Assembly: GCF_000411255.1 (NCBI RefSeq)
Contig: NZ_KE150413.1
Location: 62,001 to 126,000, forward strand
DNA length: 64,000 nt
DNA from: Paenibacillus sp. HGH0039
GTDB taxonomy: Bacteria; Bacillota; Bacilli; Paenibacillales; NBRC-103111
Direction of reading: 5' to 3'
In this document: piece by piece, positions 15,338-24,175 of the stretch
Layout of the letters: each line of letters begins with the position of its first letter
How positions within the stretch are numbered: the first letter of the stretch is position 1
The notes under the pieces: generated by a model
Database searches by the model: none
What the model was told of the DNA's origin: nothing
Seen by the model: only the letters and a program-made list of their open reading frames with translations
Made by a program: the position numbers and the translations under genes

Positions 15338-15530
15338 ATGAAGCGGGCGTAGACATTTCGGCCCAGACGTCGGACAAAATCGATCCGGCGCTGCTTGACC
15401 GGGCCGATCATGTCGTCATCTTGTGCGGAGATGCCGCCGCATTTCCGGCGTGAGCACTGGGGTTTCGACGACAAGGCACAGGACACGGAGTCGGAGAAGC
15501 GGGCGGTTCTTTGCTTTTTGCCGGCGGTTA
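15334..15530 (+). pseudogene. arsC: Decayed arsenate reductase gene (arsC remnant)
   Basis: Two adjoining frames encode pieces of a thioredoxin-coupled ArsC. The first (15334-15453) contains [13 protein letters not shown] and [10 protein letters not shown] before a stop. After a frame change the second (from 15434) contains [13 protein letters not shown] and DTESEKRAV. The N-terminal half with the CxxNxCRSQ catalytic P-loop is missing, and the segment between CGDAA and PPH, which carries a further redox cysteine in intact enzymes, is deleted. The remnant overlaps the end of arsB and runs into the convergent isochorismatase gene. Arsenate reduction cannot come from this copy. Confidence 0.85.
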
Positions 15531-16058
15531 AAAAGCGATGGCTTCCATAGGCTGCAGCGAAGCAAACCTTCCGTTCCAAATATTTTCATGATGCTCAATA
15601 ATTTTGGATGCGGGCAGGACGGAGCTGTCCAGGGTGCTGTGGCAGTCTTTTGCGACTAGATTGCACTTGTATCCGTGGCTGTAAGCCGAACGCAGGGTGG
15701 TATCCAGGCAAAATTCGGTCTGGGCGCCCGCAAACACGAGCTGTTCGACCCCTTGCTTTTGTAAAAAGTCCGGCAGCTCCGTTTCGTGAAAAGCATCCCA
15801 CGTCGTTTTGCGGATCACCGTGTCATCTTCACGCCGCGCCAATCCATGATAAAGCTGCCAATCCGAGCTGCCCGGGTAAAATTCATCGCCGGGATCGGAG
15901 CTGGTGTGCTGGATGAATACGACGGGAACCGAGGCGGAGCGGGCTTTGTCAATAAGGACGTTAATCCGGCCGGCCAGCTCGTCTTTCCGGTACAGGTGAT
16001 TCTCCGGCAACGTGTAGAACACTTCCTGCATGTCGATGATCACAAGCGCTTTTTTCAA
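15528..16058 (-). CDS. Isochorismatase-family cysteine hydrolase
   Basis: 176 residues from a TTG start (complement of 16056-16058), nine bases after AAGGGG; longer upstream extensions are not protein-like. The nicotinamidase-like triad is visible: Asp in ALVIIDMQEVF, Lys in VIRKTTWDAF, and the nucleophile in VFAGAQTEFCLDTT. It hydrolyses an amide or vinyl-ether bond of a small molecule; the substrate is unknown. It converges on the decayed arsC. Confidence 0.9.
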   Translation of the reverse strand: MKKALVIIDMQEVFYTLPENHLYRKDELAGRINVLIDKARSASVPVVFIQHTSSDPGDEFYPGSSDWQLYHGLARREDDTVIRKTTWDAFHETELPDFLQKQGVEQLVFAGAQTEFCLDTTLRSAYSHGYKCNLVAKDCHSTLDSSVLPASKIIEHHENIWNGRFASLQPMEAIAF

Positions 16059-16168
16059 CGTAGATTGCCCCTTTACCGCTTTTTCCCTAAGTATAGCCCG
16101 CCGCGGAGTTGGTGAACAGGGGGTGTTTGGCGCCTTAGGAAGGAGAGGCGTGTGGAAAAATTTCATAG

Positions 16169-16210
16169 AAGAAAAGCTGACTTCTACCACGGTAGGAGTC
16201 AGCTTTTCTT
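16169..16210 (-). terminator. Strong bidirectional terminator
   Basis: A long hairpin pairs 16170-16188 with 16191-16209 (AAAAGCTGACT against AGTCAGCTTTT plus inner pairs), flanked by A and T tracts. It ends the minus-strand transcript of the small secreted protein at 16238-16567. Confidence 0.85.
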
Positions 16211-16237
16211 ATCTTAAATTTTGAAGAATAGAGTTGT

Positions 16238-16567
16238 TTAAGTTACAGTTAATTGATTGATCTCAATAAGAGTGCCGCTAGAATTGTAAATGTTAACGAC
16301 ATAGTAACCGGGCTTGAGGAAATAAATATAATTATCTTCAAACTTTAAGCCGCTGGAAGACCCTTCAACCAGTTGGAAAGAAACTTTTCCGAAACTGGGA
16401 ACGCTCCAACCCTTGGTGCCTCCGACGACATGGTAGGTGTGGATTGTCCATACATTACTTGCAGTAAGGTTTGTTTGAGTGACTTGTACTTCTTGGGCCA
16501 GGGCACTTCCGCCAATCGAGGCTGCGATAGAGAGAGTAGCTAATGAAGTTAATAGTATTTTTTTCAT
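16238..16567 (-). CDS. Small secreted protein, 109 residues
   Basis: The ATG follows GGAGGCG. A clear Sec signal peptide, MKKILLTSLATLSIAASIGG followed by SALA, should be cut before QEVQV. The mature part of about 85 residues is beta-rich with aromatic residues and ends in a strand-like GYYVVNIYNSSGT, consistent with an Ig-like fold. The gene is AT-rich compared with its neighbours. A comparable small secreted protein lies at 50580-50921. Function unknown. Confidence 0.8.
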   Translation of the reverse strand: MKKILLTSLATLSIAASIGGSALAQEVQVTQTNLTASNVWTIHTYHVVGGTKGWSVPSFGKVSFQLVEGSSSGLKFEDNYIYFLKPGYYVVNIYNSSGTLIEINQLTVT

Positions 16568-16790
16568 AATAACGCCTCCACTACTATTTTTTAGAAACTG
16601 GCCAGTTCCTACCTATTAATTTTATTAAATAGGCTTACGCATAGATTACCACATTTAAATATAAATGCAAATATTTACAAATTTTAAAATGATAAAACAG
16701 GAATTTTGTAGGACAATATCCAATGAATAACATAAAAAAATTGGTAGTTTAGAACTAAATTCTAAAGAGTATAATCATATCTGTCCCGGG

Positions 16791-16818
16791 TTTACAAATC
16801 TACAATTCTAGATATAAT
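16791..16818 (+). promoter_or_regulatory. Promoter with ArsR-type operator, probably leaderless transcript
   Basis: TTTACA (16791-16796) and TATAAT (16813-16818) are 16 bp apart. The dyad ATCTA-N6-TAGAT (16798-16813) fills the spacer. The next gene's ATG is at 16826, about where transcription should begin, and no Shine-Dalgarno sequence precedes it. The same ATCTA-N6-TAGAT dyad recurs at 17166-17181. Confidence 0.75.
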
Positions 16819-16825
16819 AGGGAAC

Positions 16826-17137
16826 ATGGAACCTTTATTGATCTACAAAGCATTGGCCAACGAAACAAGGCGGCAAATTCTCGACTGGCTCAAAAATCCT
16901 GCCGAACATTTCGACCCGGCGCCGTACATCCAGCACGGCATCGAATTCAAGACCGGGGTCTGCGTAGCGGATATGCAGGGGAAGACGGGTCTCGCGCAAT
17001 CGGTAATTTCCAGCTATTTAGCTACTATGCAGAAGGCGGGTCTAGTCGAATCGGAACGGATAGGCAAGTGGACGTTTTACAGACGCAATGAAAAAACAAT
17101 CCGGGAGTTTGCCGATTATATCCGGAATGAACTGTAG
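16826..17137 (+). CDS. ArsR-family winged-helix repressor
   Basis: 103 residues. The family start PLLIYKALANETRRQILDWL and the recognition region KTGLAQSVISSYLATMQKAG are clear. It lacks the CxC metal site of ArsR/SmtB; the single Cys in TGVCVADMQ does not form a classical sensor site, so the ligand may be organic. The ATG lies 8 bases after the -10 box, so the transcript is probably leaderless. An identical operator precedes both this gene and the MFS gene downstream, which suggests control of the pump. Confidence 0.9.
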   Translation: MEPLLIYKALANETRRQILDWLKNPAEHFDPAPYIQHGIEFKTGVCVADMQGKTGLAQSVISSYLATMQKAGLVESERIGKWTFYRRNEKTIREFADYIRNEL

Positions 17138-17161
17138 GAAGGAGCGCTTTTTTTTACTTAA

Positions 17162-17185
17162 ATATATCTATATATTTAGATATAT
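17162..17185 (+). promoter_or_regulatory. Second ArsR-type operator, upstream of the MFS pump
   Basis: ATATATCTA and TAGATATAT form a 9-bp inverted repeat with a 6-bp spacer. The core ATCTA-N6-TAGAT is the same as at 16798-16813, supporting a shared regulator. A matching -35/-10 pair is not obvious here. Confidence 0.7.
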
Positions 17186-17275
17186 GAATAAAAGTATGAA
17201 TTCGTCTTATTCATGAGAATTCACTTCTCATTCCACATAGATACAAAATACGAGTCAGACAGGAGTGTTTACTGC

Positions 17276-18463
17276 ATGAAACAGAGAAATACGCTGCTCA
17301 TTGTGATTCTCGCCTTGGGCGTTTTCGGCATTATTACGACAGAAATAGGCGTGGTCGGAGTGCTGCCCCAAATTACAGAGAAATTCGGGGTAACGGCCTC
17401 CCAATCCGGCCTGCTGGTCAGCTTGTTTGCCCTCGTGGTGGCTGTGTCCGGACCGTTCCTGACACTGCTTGCCTCGGGAATAAATCGCAAACGGATTTTG
17501 CTTCTTTCCGTCCTTGTCTTCACGATTTCCAACCTCGTTTATATGATGACGACCAGCTACAACGTGATGCTGCTGTTCCGCATCCTCCCGGCGCTCTTCC
17601 ACCCGGTGTTTTTCTCGGTAGCGCTGGTGACTGCAGCCAAACTCGTTCCCCCGGAAAAGAGCGGCCAAGCGGTGACCAAAGTTTTTGCCGGCATTACGGT
17701 CGGGTTCGCTTTCGGCGTTCCCCTCACTTCTTATTTGGCGGAGCAGCTTTCGCTGGAAGCGGCGTTTCTGTTCGGGGCGCTTGTGAACGGGGCCGCATTT
17801 ATGGGCATCCTTTTCTGGCTGCCGTCCATGCCGGTTAAGGAAAGAATGTCGTACGGCAAACAGCTTGGTATTTTAAGGAAACCGGGTTTATGGCTGAATA
17901 TTGCTGCCGTGATGTGCTTGTTTGCGGCTATGTTCTCGGTTTACAGCTACTTTGCGGAGTATCTGGGCCAAGTGACCCGGATGACAGGTTCGTTAATCAG
18001 TGCGATGCTGATGGTGTTCGGTGTCGTTATGATTATGGGAAATTTTCTGTTCGGTGTTCTGCTGCAGAAGAGCGTAACGAAGACAGTTCTGCTGTTTCCG
18101 CTTCTGTACGTAGTCATTTATTTGATGAACTACTGGCTCGGGTCCTATCTGGTTCCCATGATCGGTATGATTGTCTTGTGGGGGATTGTACACTCAGGCG
18201 GGCTCATTATCAGCCAGACATGGATGATGAAGGAATCGGGAGAAGCTCCCGAGTTCGGGAACAGTCTTTTCGTATCGTTTTCGAATCTGGGGATTACGAT
18301 AGGAAGCGCGGCCGGAGGCTGGTTTATTTTCCGGCTCGGTGTGCATCAGCTTGTCTGGAGCGGGATCTTGTTCGCTGTCCTGGCGTTCTTCCTGATCCTG
18401 ATTAAAATGAGCGTATTCCGTGCTCAAGCGGACTCGGTGGAACACCGGGCTGCTGCCGAATAA
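17276..18463 (+). CDS. MFS efflux transporter (DHA1/AraJ-like)
   Basis: 395 residues, 12 predicted transmembrane segments, starting at ATG 17276 about ten bases after AGGAG. The N-terminal IITTEIGVVGVLPQI and the loop INRKRILLLSVLVF are typical of the drug:H+ antiporter-1 branch of sugar and drug exporters. It follows the ArsR regulator and its duplicated operator, so it is probably derepressed when the regulator binds its ligand. The substrate cannot be named from sequence. Confidence 0.9.
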   Translation: MKQRNTLLIVILALGVFGIITTEIGVVGVLPQITEKFGVTASQSGLLVSLFALVVAVSGPFLTLLASGINRKRILLLSVLVFTISNLVYMMTTSYNVMLLFRILPALFHPVFFSVALVTAAKLVPPEKSGQAVTKVFAGITVGFAFGVPLTSYLAEQLSLEAAFLFGALVNGAAFMGILFWLPSMPVKERMSYGKQLGILRKPGLWLNIAAVMCLFAAMFSVYSYFAEYLGQVTRMTGSLISAMLMVFGVVMIMGNFLFGVLLQKSVTKTVLLFPLLYVVIYLMNYWLGSYLVPMIGMIVLWGIVHSGGLIISQTWMMKESGEAPEFGNSLFVSFSNLGITIGSAAGGWFIFRLGVHQLVWSGILFAVLAFFLILIKMSVFRAQADSVEHRAAAE

Positions 18464-18669
18464 CGCTTTTCAAGCGTTAAGTGCGAGGTCTGGAGTGCGT
18501 CGTTTGAGGTGAGATAAGACGGGGATACTCAACAGGACCTTGCGGCTTGTACAGGCAGGAAGACTTTTGTACGATAAGGATGATCCGAACAGAGAACGAG
18601 GAATAGGACATTCGGATAAAAAGGCTCACGCGAGGAGCCGGAGAAACCTTGCCGACAGGGGGAGAACGA

Positions 18670-19320
18670 ATGAAAAACTGGGAACGTCCGCTGCCGGAAC
18701 CGGCTGAGCTGAAAAGGCAGCTGCTGCATATGGCCGCTTTGGATGTAATCATGAGCGGGGAAGAATGGCTGAGAGTGTACCGGTACGTGCCGGACTGGAA
18801 AGCAGACGCCGCTCTAGGGATCGTCGAGAACGGGGCGGGCGATGACGTGTACGTGGTTTTCGCGGAAGAGGGAGTTATCATTAAGGGCTTTGACCACATG
18901 TCGCCCCTCAGCCCGCATGCCCGTGAGGAGTATGGCGTATGGCCGGGCATGTATGAGACGGCACCCGCCGGACTGTTGGCCTATCTGGACAACGACCTGT
19001 TCGAACGGGAGGACGTTACGTTCTGCATCTGGCGGCAGGCCAGCGATTCGGCGTGGAAGACCGGAGATCTTCAGGAAGCCGAAGGGGAGGACGACGGGTC
19101 CGATTTTCTGCTCGGCTATCTGAAGAATACACCGGAAGAACATGCGGAATGGGCCGTGTCCTACTACGAGAAACCGGTCGATCTTGAAGCGGTACGCGGG
19201 CTATTCGCGGATGCGGCTGTTACGGAAGAGCTTATAGCGGCGCTAAATCCGCAGCGGAGCGCGAAAGACGCCCTGGCGGAGCTGGAGGGTCTGGGGCTGC
19301 GTGCCAACCGGGGCCGATAA
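18670..19320 (+). CDS. Hypothetical protein, 216 residues
   Basis: Starts at ATG 18670 after GGGGAG. A soluble, acidic protein with no signal peptide or membrane segment. Features are an aromatic N-terminal half (YRYVPDWKADAALGIVENG, FAEEGVIIKGFDHMSPLSPH) and a helical C-terminus (LIAALNPQRSAKDALAELEG). I do not recognise the family; it resembles small cytosolic proteins annotated only as hypothetical in Bacillales. It is monocistronic with its own terminator. Confidence 0.75.
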   Translation: MKNWERPLPEPAELKRQLLHMAALDVIMSGEEWLRVYRYVPDWKADAALGIVENGAGDDVYVVFAEEGVIIKGFDHMSPLSPHAREEYGVWPGMYETAPAGLLAYLDNDLFEREDVTFCIWRQASDSAWKTGDLQEAEGEDDGSDFLLGYLKNTPEEHAEWAVSYYEKPVDLEAVRGLFADAAVTEELIAALNPQRSAKDALAELEGLGLRANRGR

Positions 19321-19329
19321 CGGACATGT

Positions 19330-19376
19330 AAAAGAGGACGGGGCTGTTCCAACCGATCAGCCTGCGTCCTTTTTTT
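19330..19376 (+). terminator. Rho-independent terminator
   Basis: AAAAGAGGACG pairs with CGTCCTTTTTT, with an inner GGCTG/CAGCC stem, followed by a T run. It lies between two convergent genes and can serve the + strand gene. Confidence 0.75.
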
Positions 19377-19417
19377 GTCGAGGGAGAAGTAGGTATCAGT
19401 TTCCTTCTTTCCGAAAA

Positions 19418-20392
19418 TTAGAGTAGATTAAATTGTCCCAGCCAGATATAAATGCCCATCAAACCAAACACGACGATGCAGAAGTTAACGGCAACGAACA
19501 AGCATCGCATGACGGGTGTACGGTGGAACTGGTATAACGTTTTGGCGGCACCGCTCCCTTCGATAATGAACAAAATAAGAATCGTATGCATAATGGTGTG
19601 GCCCACGATTTCTTTGAACCCGAAAAAGGTGGTCGTCATGAGGAAAACGCCGGTAAGCAGAAGAGCGGTGAAGCGGTTCATGATCCCCATGATAAAAGCC
19701 CAGGCGAGCCCCATTTCGATAAACGCGCTGATCAGCACGAAATCCTCAACCGTGAAGCCGAGCGTAGGGAGTCCGTACTCGTGCATAAGCGAGCAGGCGA
19801 GCTTGGCCAGTGTCATTTTTTCCATGGAAAGCCAGGCGAGGGACAGCCCCGTGCATAGGTAGAGAATGGGTGTAGCCGATTGCTTCCAGCGGCTCTCGGT
19901 GACGAGCAGGTAATAAATAACGCCGGCGTAGAAAAAATAATCAAGCCCGTGGAAGAGCCCGTATGTAATGAGGGAATACCCATACAGGACAGCGAGAGCG
20001 GCACCGCTCACGACCAGCAGCCTGCGGTGGAGAAGCCCGGCGATAGCCAGAATCAGCACGGCGTATACCCAGACATGGTCCGATACGAAAGCCGGCGCGA
20101 GATACGTGCCCGTAGAAAGCTGCATCAGCAGACCCAAACCGACACCGACGCGCAGAATAAGCAATTGATAGCGCTTTAATCCGTTCAAAAACTGATGAAC
20201 CCGGTGTACAAGACCGATCCGCTCCAACGATTCGCTGAAGAGGACACAGACGAGCAGAGCGGCCAGCGTGACCCCGAGCCACAGCAGAAAAGCGGGCGTG
20301 ATGACTTTGGTCATGGGCTGCGGGTTCCAGACGTGGTCTTCGGTAAACCATTTGACGTGGACGTACAAGCCGCTCCATTTTGGAAGGTACAT
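19418..20392 (-). CDS. DoxX-like multi-pass membrane protein
   Basis: 324 residues with about eight hydrophobic helices. The ATG follows AAGGAGGTG by ten bases. The arrangement of helix pairs with short polar loops (YQLLILRVGVGLGLLMQLS, LISAFIEMGLAWAFIMGIM) resembles DoxX/DoxD and thiosulfate:quinone oxidoreductase membrane subunits; no redox cofactor motif is visible. Monocistronic. A cre-like site lies upstream at 20479-20492. Function unknown beyond membrane location. Confidence 0.7.
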   Translation of the reverse strand: MYLPKWSGLYVHVKWFTEDHVWNPQPMTKVITPAFLLWLGVTLAALLVCVLFSESLERIGLVHRVHQFLNGLKRYQLLILRVGVGLGLLMQLSTGTYLAPAFVSDHVWVYAVLILAIAGLLHRRLLVVSGAALAVLYGYSLITYGLFHGLDYFFYAGVIYYLLVTESRWKQSATPILYLCTGLSLAWLSMEKMTLAKLACSLMHEYGLPTLGFTVEDFVLISAFIEMGLAWAFIMGIMNRFTALLLTGVFLMTTTFFGFKEIVGHTIMHTILILFIIEGSGAAKTLYQFHRTPVMRCLFVAVNFCIVVFGLMGIYIWLGQFNLL

Positions 20393-20825
20393 AGTACTGT
20401 TTTCACCTCCTTGCTAAAATAAGATGTCCATTCATCCATTTTCATCGTTAATTGGGGGGAAACGTGATTTTCAGATAATCGAAGCGCTTGCAAAAATCAT
20501 GAATCCTAAAGCTTTACTTAGATAAAGTATTTTACAAATTATAGTACCATAACCAATTAAAAAAGTAATCGACAATTTTTGTTCAGTTTTTGTCCTTATT
20601 TGTAGAAATCAGCTCCATTCGACACCGAATGCGGAATAGAGGCGTGGAACCTTCGTTTTTTCGCCAAAAATCCCCTTTCTTTTCGGAGAGTTGAAGAGAG
20701 GTTTTGGAAGGCTGTCATCGGTTAAAATCAGCTTCACAACCCCCCTCTTAGGGTAAAGAGGTTCTATAGCGCGGTTTCATCCGCTTGCCTACAGAACGAG
20801 AACTCTTTTCAGGAGGTGCGATAAA
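20393..20825. other. Intergenic region between divergent genes with a cre-like site
   Basis: 433 bases with no gene. TCGAAGCGCTTGCA at 20479-20492 resembles a CcpA catabolite-response element with one clear mismatch, and would lie upstream of the DoxX-like gene. The right half contains the C-rich and A-rich leader of the GNAT gene. I see no hairpin strong enough to call. Confidence 0.35.
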
Positions 20826-21233
20826 ATGAGTGAATTGAATCAGAACCCGCCGGAGGATAAGAATTCCGTCCCTCGCGAGACGGGCGAAGAGGGATATGTG
20901 GACGTTGTGGTCCAGAAGCAGGGAACCAGTTATATCCTGACAGGCATAGGCGGCACAGTGGGAGAAATGACGTACCACATGGTCGACGTGGACACATGGA
21001 TCGTCAATCATACGTTTATCGACCCCAAGTACCGGGGCCGTAACCTGAGTCGAATGCTGCTGGATTATGTCGTAGCCGAGGCCCGCGAGAACGGCAGAAA
21101 AATTATTCCCGCCTGCTCGTACGTATTGGAGCAATTTAAGCAAAATCCGGACGAATTTGCGGATGTGTGGCTGAAGGAAGGCGAGACTCAATACTCGGAT
21201 ACGTACAGTTCCGACAGTGTTATGAAAGGCTGA
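20826..21233 (+). CDS. GNAT-family N-acetyltransferase (YjdJ-like)
   Basis: 135 residues with AGGAGGTGCG before the ATG. The acetyl-CoA-binding core is VNHTFIDPKYRGRNLSRML (the Q/RxxGxG/A-like loop is RGRNLS), followed by the helix LLDYVVAEARENGRKIIP. Short stand-alone GNAT domains of this type (YjdJ/YidJ-like) are common in Firmicutes and usually have unknown substrates. There is no signal peptide. Confidence 0.85.
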   Translation: MSELNQNPPEDKNSVPRETGEEGYVDVVVQKQGTSYILTGIGGTVGEMTYHMVDVDTWIVNHTFIDPKYRGRNLSRMLLDYVVAEARENGRKIIPACSYVLEQFKQNPDEFADVWLKEGETQYSDTYSSDSVMKG

Positions 21234-21437
21234 CGAGCCGGGCGGCCCGCTCGGTTTATAGGAAAGGCAGAGGAGCCTTACAACCGCACGGCTTTGTCGA
21301 AAGCGCGAGTCCGCGAGGACCCGTGCTTTTTGTGCTGCGCCACTGTGAGAATGAACATGCCCGCGCCCTTTTGTTTGGTTACTCGCTTATCTTTGATAAT
21401 TTACAAAAATTTGGAATCCGTGATAAGATAAATGAAG

Positions 21438-21461
21438 CAAAATTAAAGCGCTTTAATTTTG
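21438..21461. promoter_or_regulatory. 24-bp perfect palindrome upstream of the phosphoesterase
   Basis: The two halves are AAAATTAAAGC and GCTTTAATTTT, extended by one C-G pair, with no spacer. It is about 48 bases before the start at 21509, where an operator or an mRNA hairpin would act. There is no T run, so it is not a terminator. Confidence 0.55.
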
Positions 21462-21508
21462 TGAATGCACCGCTTTACCCATCTGATCACATGAGGAGAG
21501 GAAGCGAA

Positions 21509-24109
21509 ATGCGGAAGTATCGAGCTTTTCCCGGAAAAAGAATGACGCGTTCCATCAGTCTGTTCGTCGTGTTCCTGCTGCTGGCGCTCGACTTGGCCGG
21601 AGCCGTTTCGGCAAGCGGTACGGCGGGAGCGAGCAATGGCGCACGGACGGAAGCGGCGGCGATTAAAGAAACGCTGGCGCAGTGGATTTTCAAGGACAAA
21701 GGCAGTAACGGTGTATTTCCCGCCACGGGCGGCGTGTTCCAATCGGCCTCTTCGATCCGCGACATAGGTACCAATACCGACCAGTACACATACGAATCCG
21801 GCGAAAACAGTGTCCGCAATCAGGGCTGGCACGACGGCAGCGGCAAGAAATACTGGCTCGCGGCACTCTCCACCAAAGGGTACGAGAACATCACCCTATC
21901 ATCGCAGCACACTTCCTCAAGCACGGGTCCGCGTGACTTCAAAGTTCAATTCAGCACCGATCAGCAGACGTGGACGGACATTCCGAACGGGAAGCTGGTC
22001 CTTGCCCAAAATAATTTCAGCTGTCCGAACAATACCTGCAAATTAACGAACCTCTCTTTGCCGCAAGGGACCGGCGATCAGGATGTGCTCTACATCCGCT
22101 GGGTCGTAAGCTCGACCGCCAGTGTAAGCGGCGGCACGGTATCCAGCTCGGGTTCCAGCCGGATCAAAGATGTGCTCGTGACCGGCGAACGCGGCAGCGG
22201 CGAACCCGGGGAACAGCCGACGACGGCTGTAAGCAGAACTCCCGCTCCGGGTGCGGCCGACGCGGCTGTGAACACCGAAATCAGCGTGACCTTCAACAAA
22301 GCCGTGGTACAGGACAACGCGTATAAAGCGGCGATCACGGACAGCGGCGGCGCTCCGCTTTCCGGCGTCTCGTCGGCGGTGAACGGCAGTGTCCTCAAAA
22401 TCAGCCATCCCGATCTGGCGGCCGGAAAAACTTACAAGGTCACCGTTCCCAAGGGACTCGTAAAAGGCGCCCAGGATGGCGCAGCCCCGTCCGCCGACAT
22501 TACGTGGAGCTTCACGACGAGGCTGCCGGACTCCGGCATCAAAACGCCGTCTTTGCTGAACATGACGTTCAACGGCGACCCGAAAACAAGCATTTCGTTC
22601 GACTGGTATACGGCCGAAACGGTGAAAGGCACGGTTGTCCAGGTGGTGGAAGCATCCAAAGCCCCGGGCGGCACGTTCCCGGCTGACTTGGCGCAGAGCT
22701 ACACGGGCAGTGTCACCGTCATCGACACGCTGATGACCGAGGGCGACAGAAGCTCGAAGAAATACAAGAAATTCGCCAGTCACAAAGCGACTGCTAGCGG
22801 GCTTAAGCCGGGTACGAAGTACGTCTACAGGGCCGGCAACGGGGATGCGGACGGCTGGAGCGAGACCGGATCTTTTACGACGGACCGGGCCGACAATCAG
22901 GACTTTCACTTCCTGTACGTGACCGACACGCAGGGCTCCAGCAAATCCAACTTCGAGCTGTGGCAGGATACGTTCAAGAGAGCCATCGAGAAGACGGTAG
23001 ATCCCAAATTCGTCCTGCTGACGGGGGATTTGACGGATGACGGGGATCTGGAGCAGCTGTGGCAGTGGTTCCTGGGCGTTCCGAAAAAAGAGTTCGCCAA
23101 CGTGCCGTTCGCCCCGATTATCGGCAATCACGAGGTGGAGGACTACCCGAACAACAATTTTTACAACCACTTCAATTTGCCCAAAGATGTCGGGACAGGC
23201 GCCCATGACGGATCGGTGTATGCGTTTGAATACGGCGATGCGCTCTTTATGCAGATCAATTCCCAGTACGAAGGGGAGGTTTCCCCGTACAAGGCCGATC
23301 CCCAATTTACGAAGCAGCTGGAATGGATGAGGAATCAGGTGGCCAAGTCGGATAAAAAATGGAAGTTCGTTTCTATGCATAAAGGACCTTATTCCTCGGG
23401 AGACAACGCGTCGGCGGAAGACGACCGGGTGAAATTTTACCGCAAGTATCTCATTCCGGTATTCGACGAACTGGGCGTGGACATGGTTTTCGAAGGGCAT
23501 GACCATATGTACATGAGATCCTATCAGATGCTGAATAACGTTCCCATCAAAAACGTCATTATCGACGAGCAGGGCCACGTCGTGAATCCGAAAGGCACCG
23601 TGTACCTGATGGGCAACTCCGCCGCTTCGAAGTTCTACGAATTGAACCCGAACGCGGATACGTTCTTCGCCGCCAAGAACGAGCAGCCGAACAAGAAGAT
23701 GTTCGTGGATGTGTCGATCACCGGCGATGTGCTCAAATTCACGTCTTATACGGCCGTAAAAGACAAACCCGTCGCTGTTTATGAGTCCTACAGCATCAAG
23801 CGGACGGACGGCAAGCCCGCCAAGGTGGAAAATGCGAGCGCCGTCAAACAGTCGGGCAAGGCGGTTATTTCCTGGAAAGCTCCCGCCGGCACATCCGAGC
23901 CGGTTAGAGGCTACCGCATTTACGAGAAGAACGGCAGGGCGGGCATCAACTGGAGCGCCTACGTTCCGGCCGTCAGCGGGCAGACCGCCTACAGCTATAC
24001 GTTGAGCGGCACCGACTCCGCGCAAACCTATGAGTTTGTCGTTAAAGCCGTCGGGGGAAGAAATAATTCCGAACCGGTCGAAATCAGCACGGCAGGCGGC
24101 ACGAAGTGA
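21509..24109 (+). CDS. Large secreted calcineurin-like metallophosphoesterase
   Basis: 866 residues from ATG 21509, seven bases after AGGAGAGG. A basic N-terminus and hydrophobic core (SISLFVVFLLLALDLAGA) form a signal peptide. Then come a beta-sandwich domain (about 45-190), an SbsA-type Ig-like domain (about 195-300, TPAPGAADAAVNTEISVTFN), a purple-acid-phosphatase N-terminal-like domain (about 305-450), the catalytic domain with YVTDTQG, LTGDLTDDG, IIGNHEVED, SMHKGPYS and EGHDHMYMRSY, and a C-terminal fibronectin III domain. All metal-binding motifs are present. It probably releases phosphate outside the cell; no wall anchor is visible. A palindrome lies at 21438-21461. Confidence 0.9.
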   Translation: MRKYRAFPGKRMTRSISLFVVFLLLALDLAGAVSASGTAGASNGARTEAAAIKETLAQWIFKDKGSNGVFPATGGVFQSASSIRDIGTNTDQYTYESGENSVRNQGWHDGSGKKYWLAALSTKGYENITLSSQHTSSSTGPRDFKVQFSTDQQTWTDIPNGKLVLAQNNFSCPNNTCKLTNLSLPQGTGDQDVLYIRWVVSSTASVSGGTVSSSGSSRIKDVLVTGERGSGEPGEQPTTAVSRTPAPGAADAAVNTEISVTFNKAVVQDNAYKAAITDSGGAPLSGVSSAVNGSVLKISHPDLAAGKTYKVTVPKGLVKGAQDGAAPSADITWSFTTRLPDSGIKTPSLLNMTFNGDPKTSISFDWYTAETVKGTVVQVVEASKAPGGTFPADLAQSYTGSVTVIDTLMTEGDRSSKKYKKFASHKATASGLKPGTKYVYRAGNGDADGWSETGSFTTDRADNQDFHFLYVTDTQGSSKSNFELWQDTFKRAIEKTVDPKFVLLTGDLTDDGDLEQLWQWFLGVPKKEFANVPFAPIIGNHEVEDYPNNNFYNHFNLPKDVGTGAHDGSVYAFEYGDALFMQINSQYEGEVSPYKADPQFTKQLEWMRNQVAKSDKKWKFVSMHKGPYSSGDNASAEDDRVKFYRKYLIPVFDELGVDMVFEGHDHMYMRSYQMLNNVPIKNVIIDEQGHVVNPKGTVYLMGNSAASKFYELNPNADTFFAAKNEQPNKKMFVDVSITGDVLKFTSYTAVKDKPVAVYESYSIKRTDGKPAKVENASAVKQSGKAVISWKAPAGTSEPVRGYRIYEKNGRAGINWSAYVPAVSGQTAYSYTLSGTDSAQTYEFVVKAVGGRNNSEPVEISTAGGTK

Positions 24110-24140
24110 CCTGGCATGGAGAAAAATAGAAATCGGCGGC

Positions 24141-24169
24141 TTGACATCCTTCCCGGCCGATTCTATAAT
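24141..24169 (+). promoter_or_regulatory. Consensus sigma-A promoter of thrS
   Basis: TTGACA (24141-24146) and TATAAT (24164-24169) with a 17-bp spacer, a full consensus match. Transcription should start near 24176, giving a leader of about 300 bases that contains the T-box. Confidence 0.85.
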
Positions 24170-24175
24170 TTCTAC

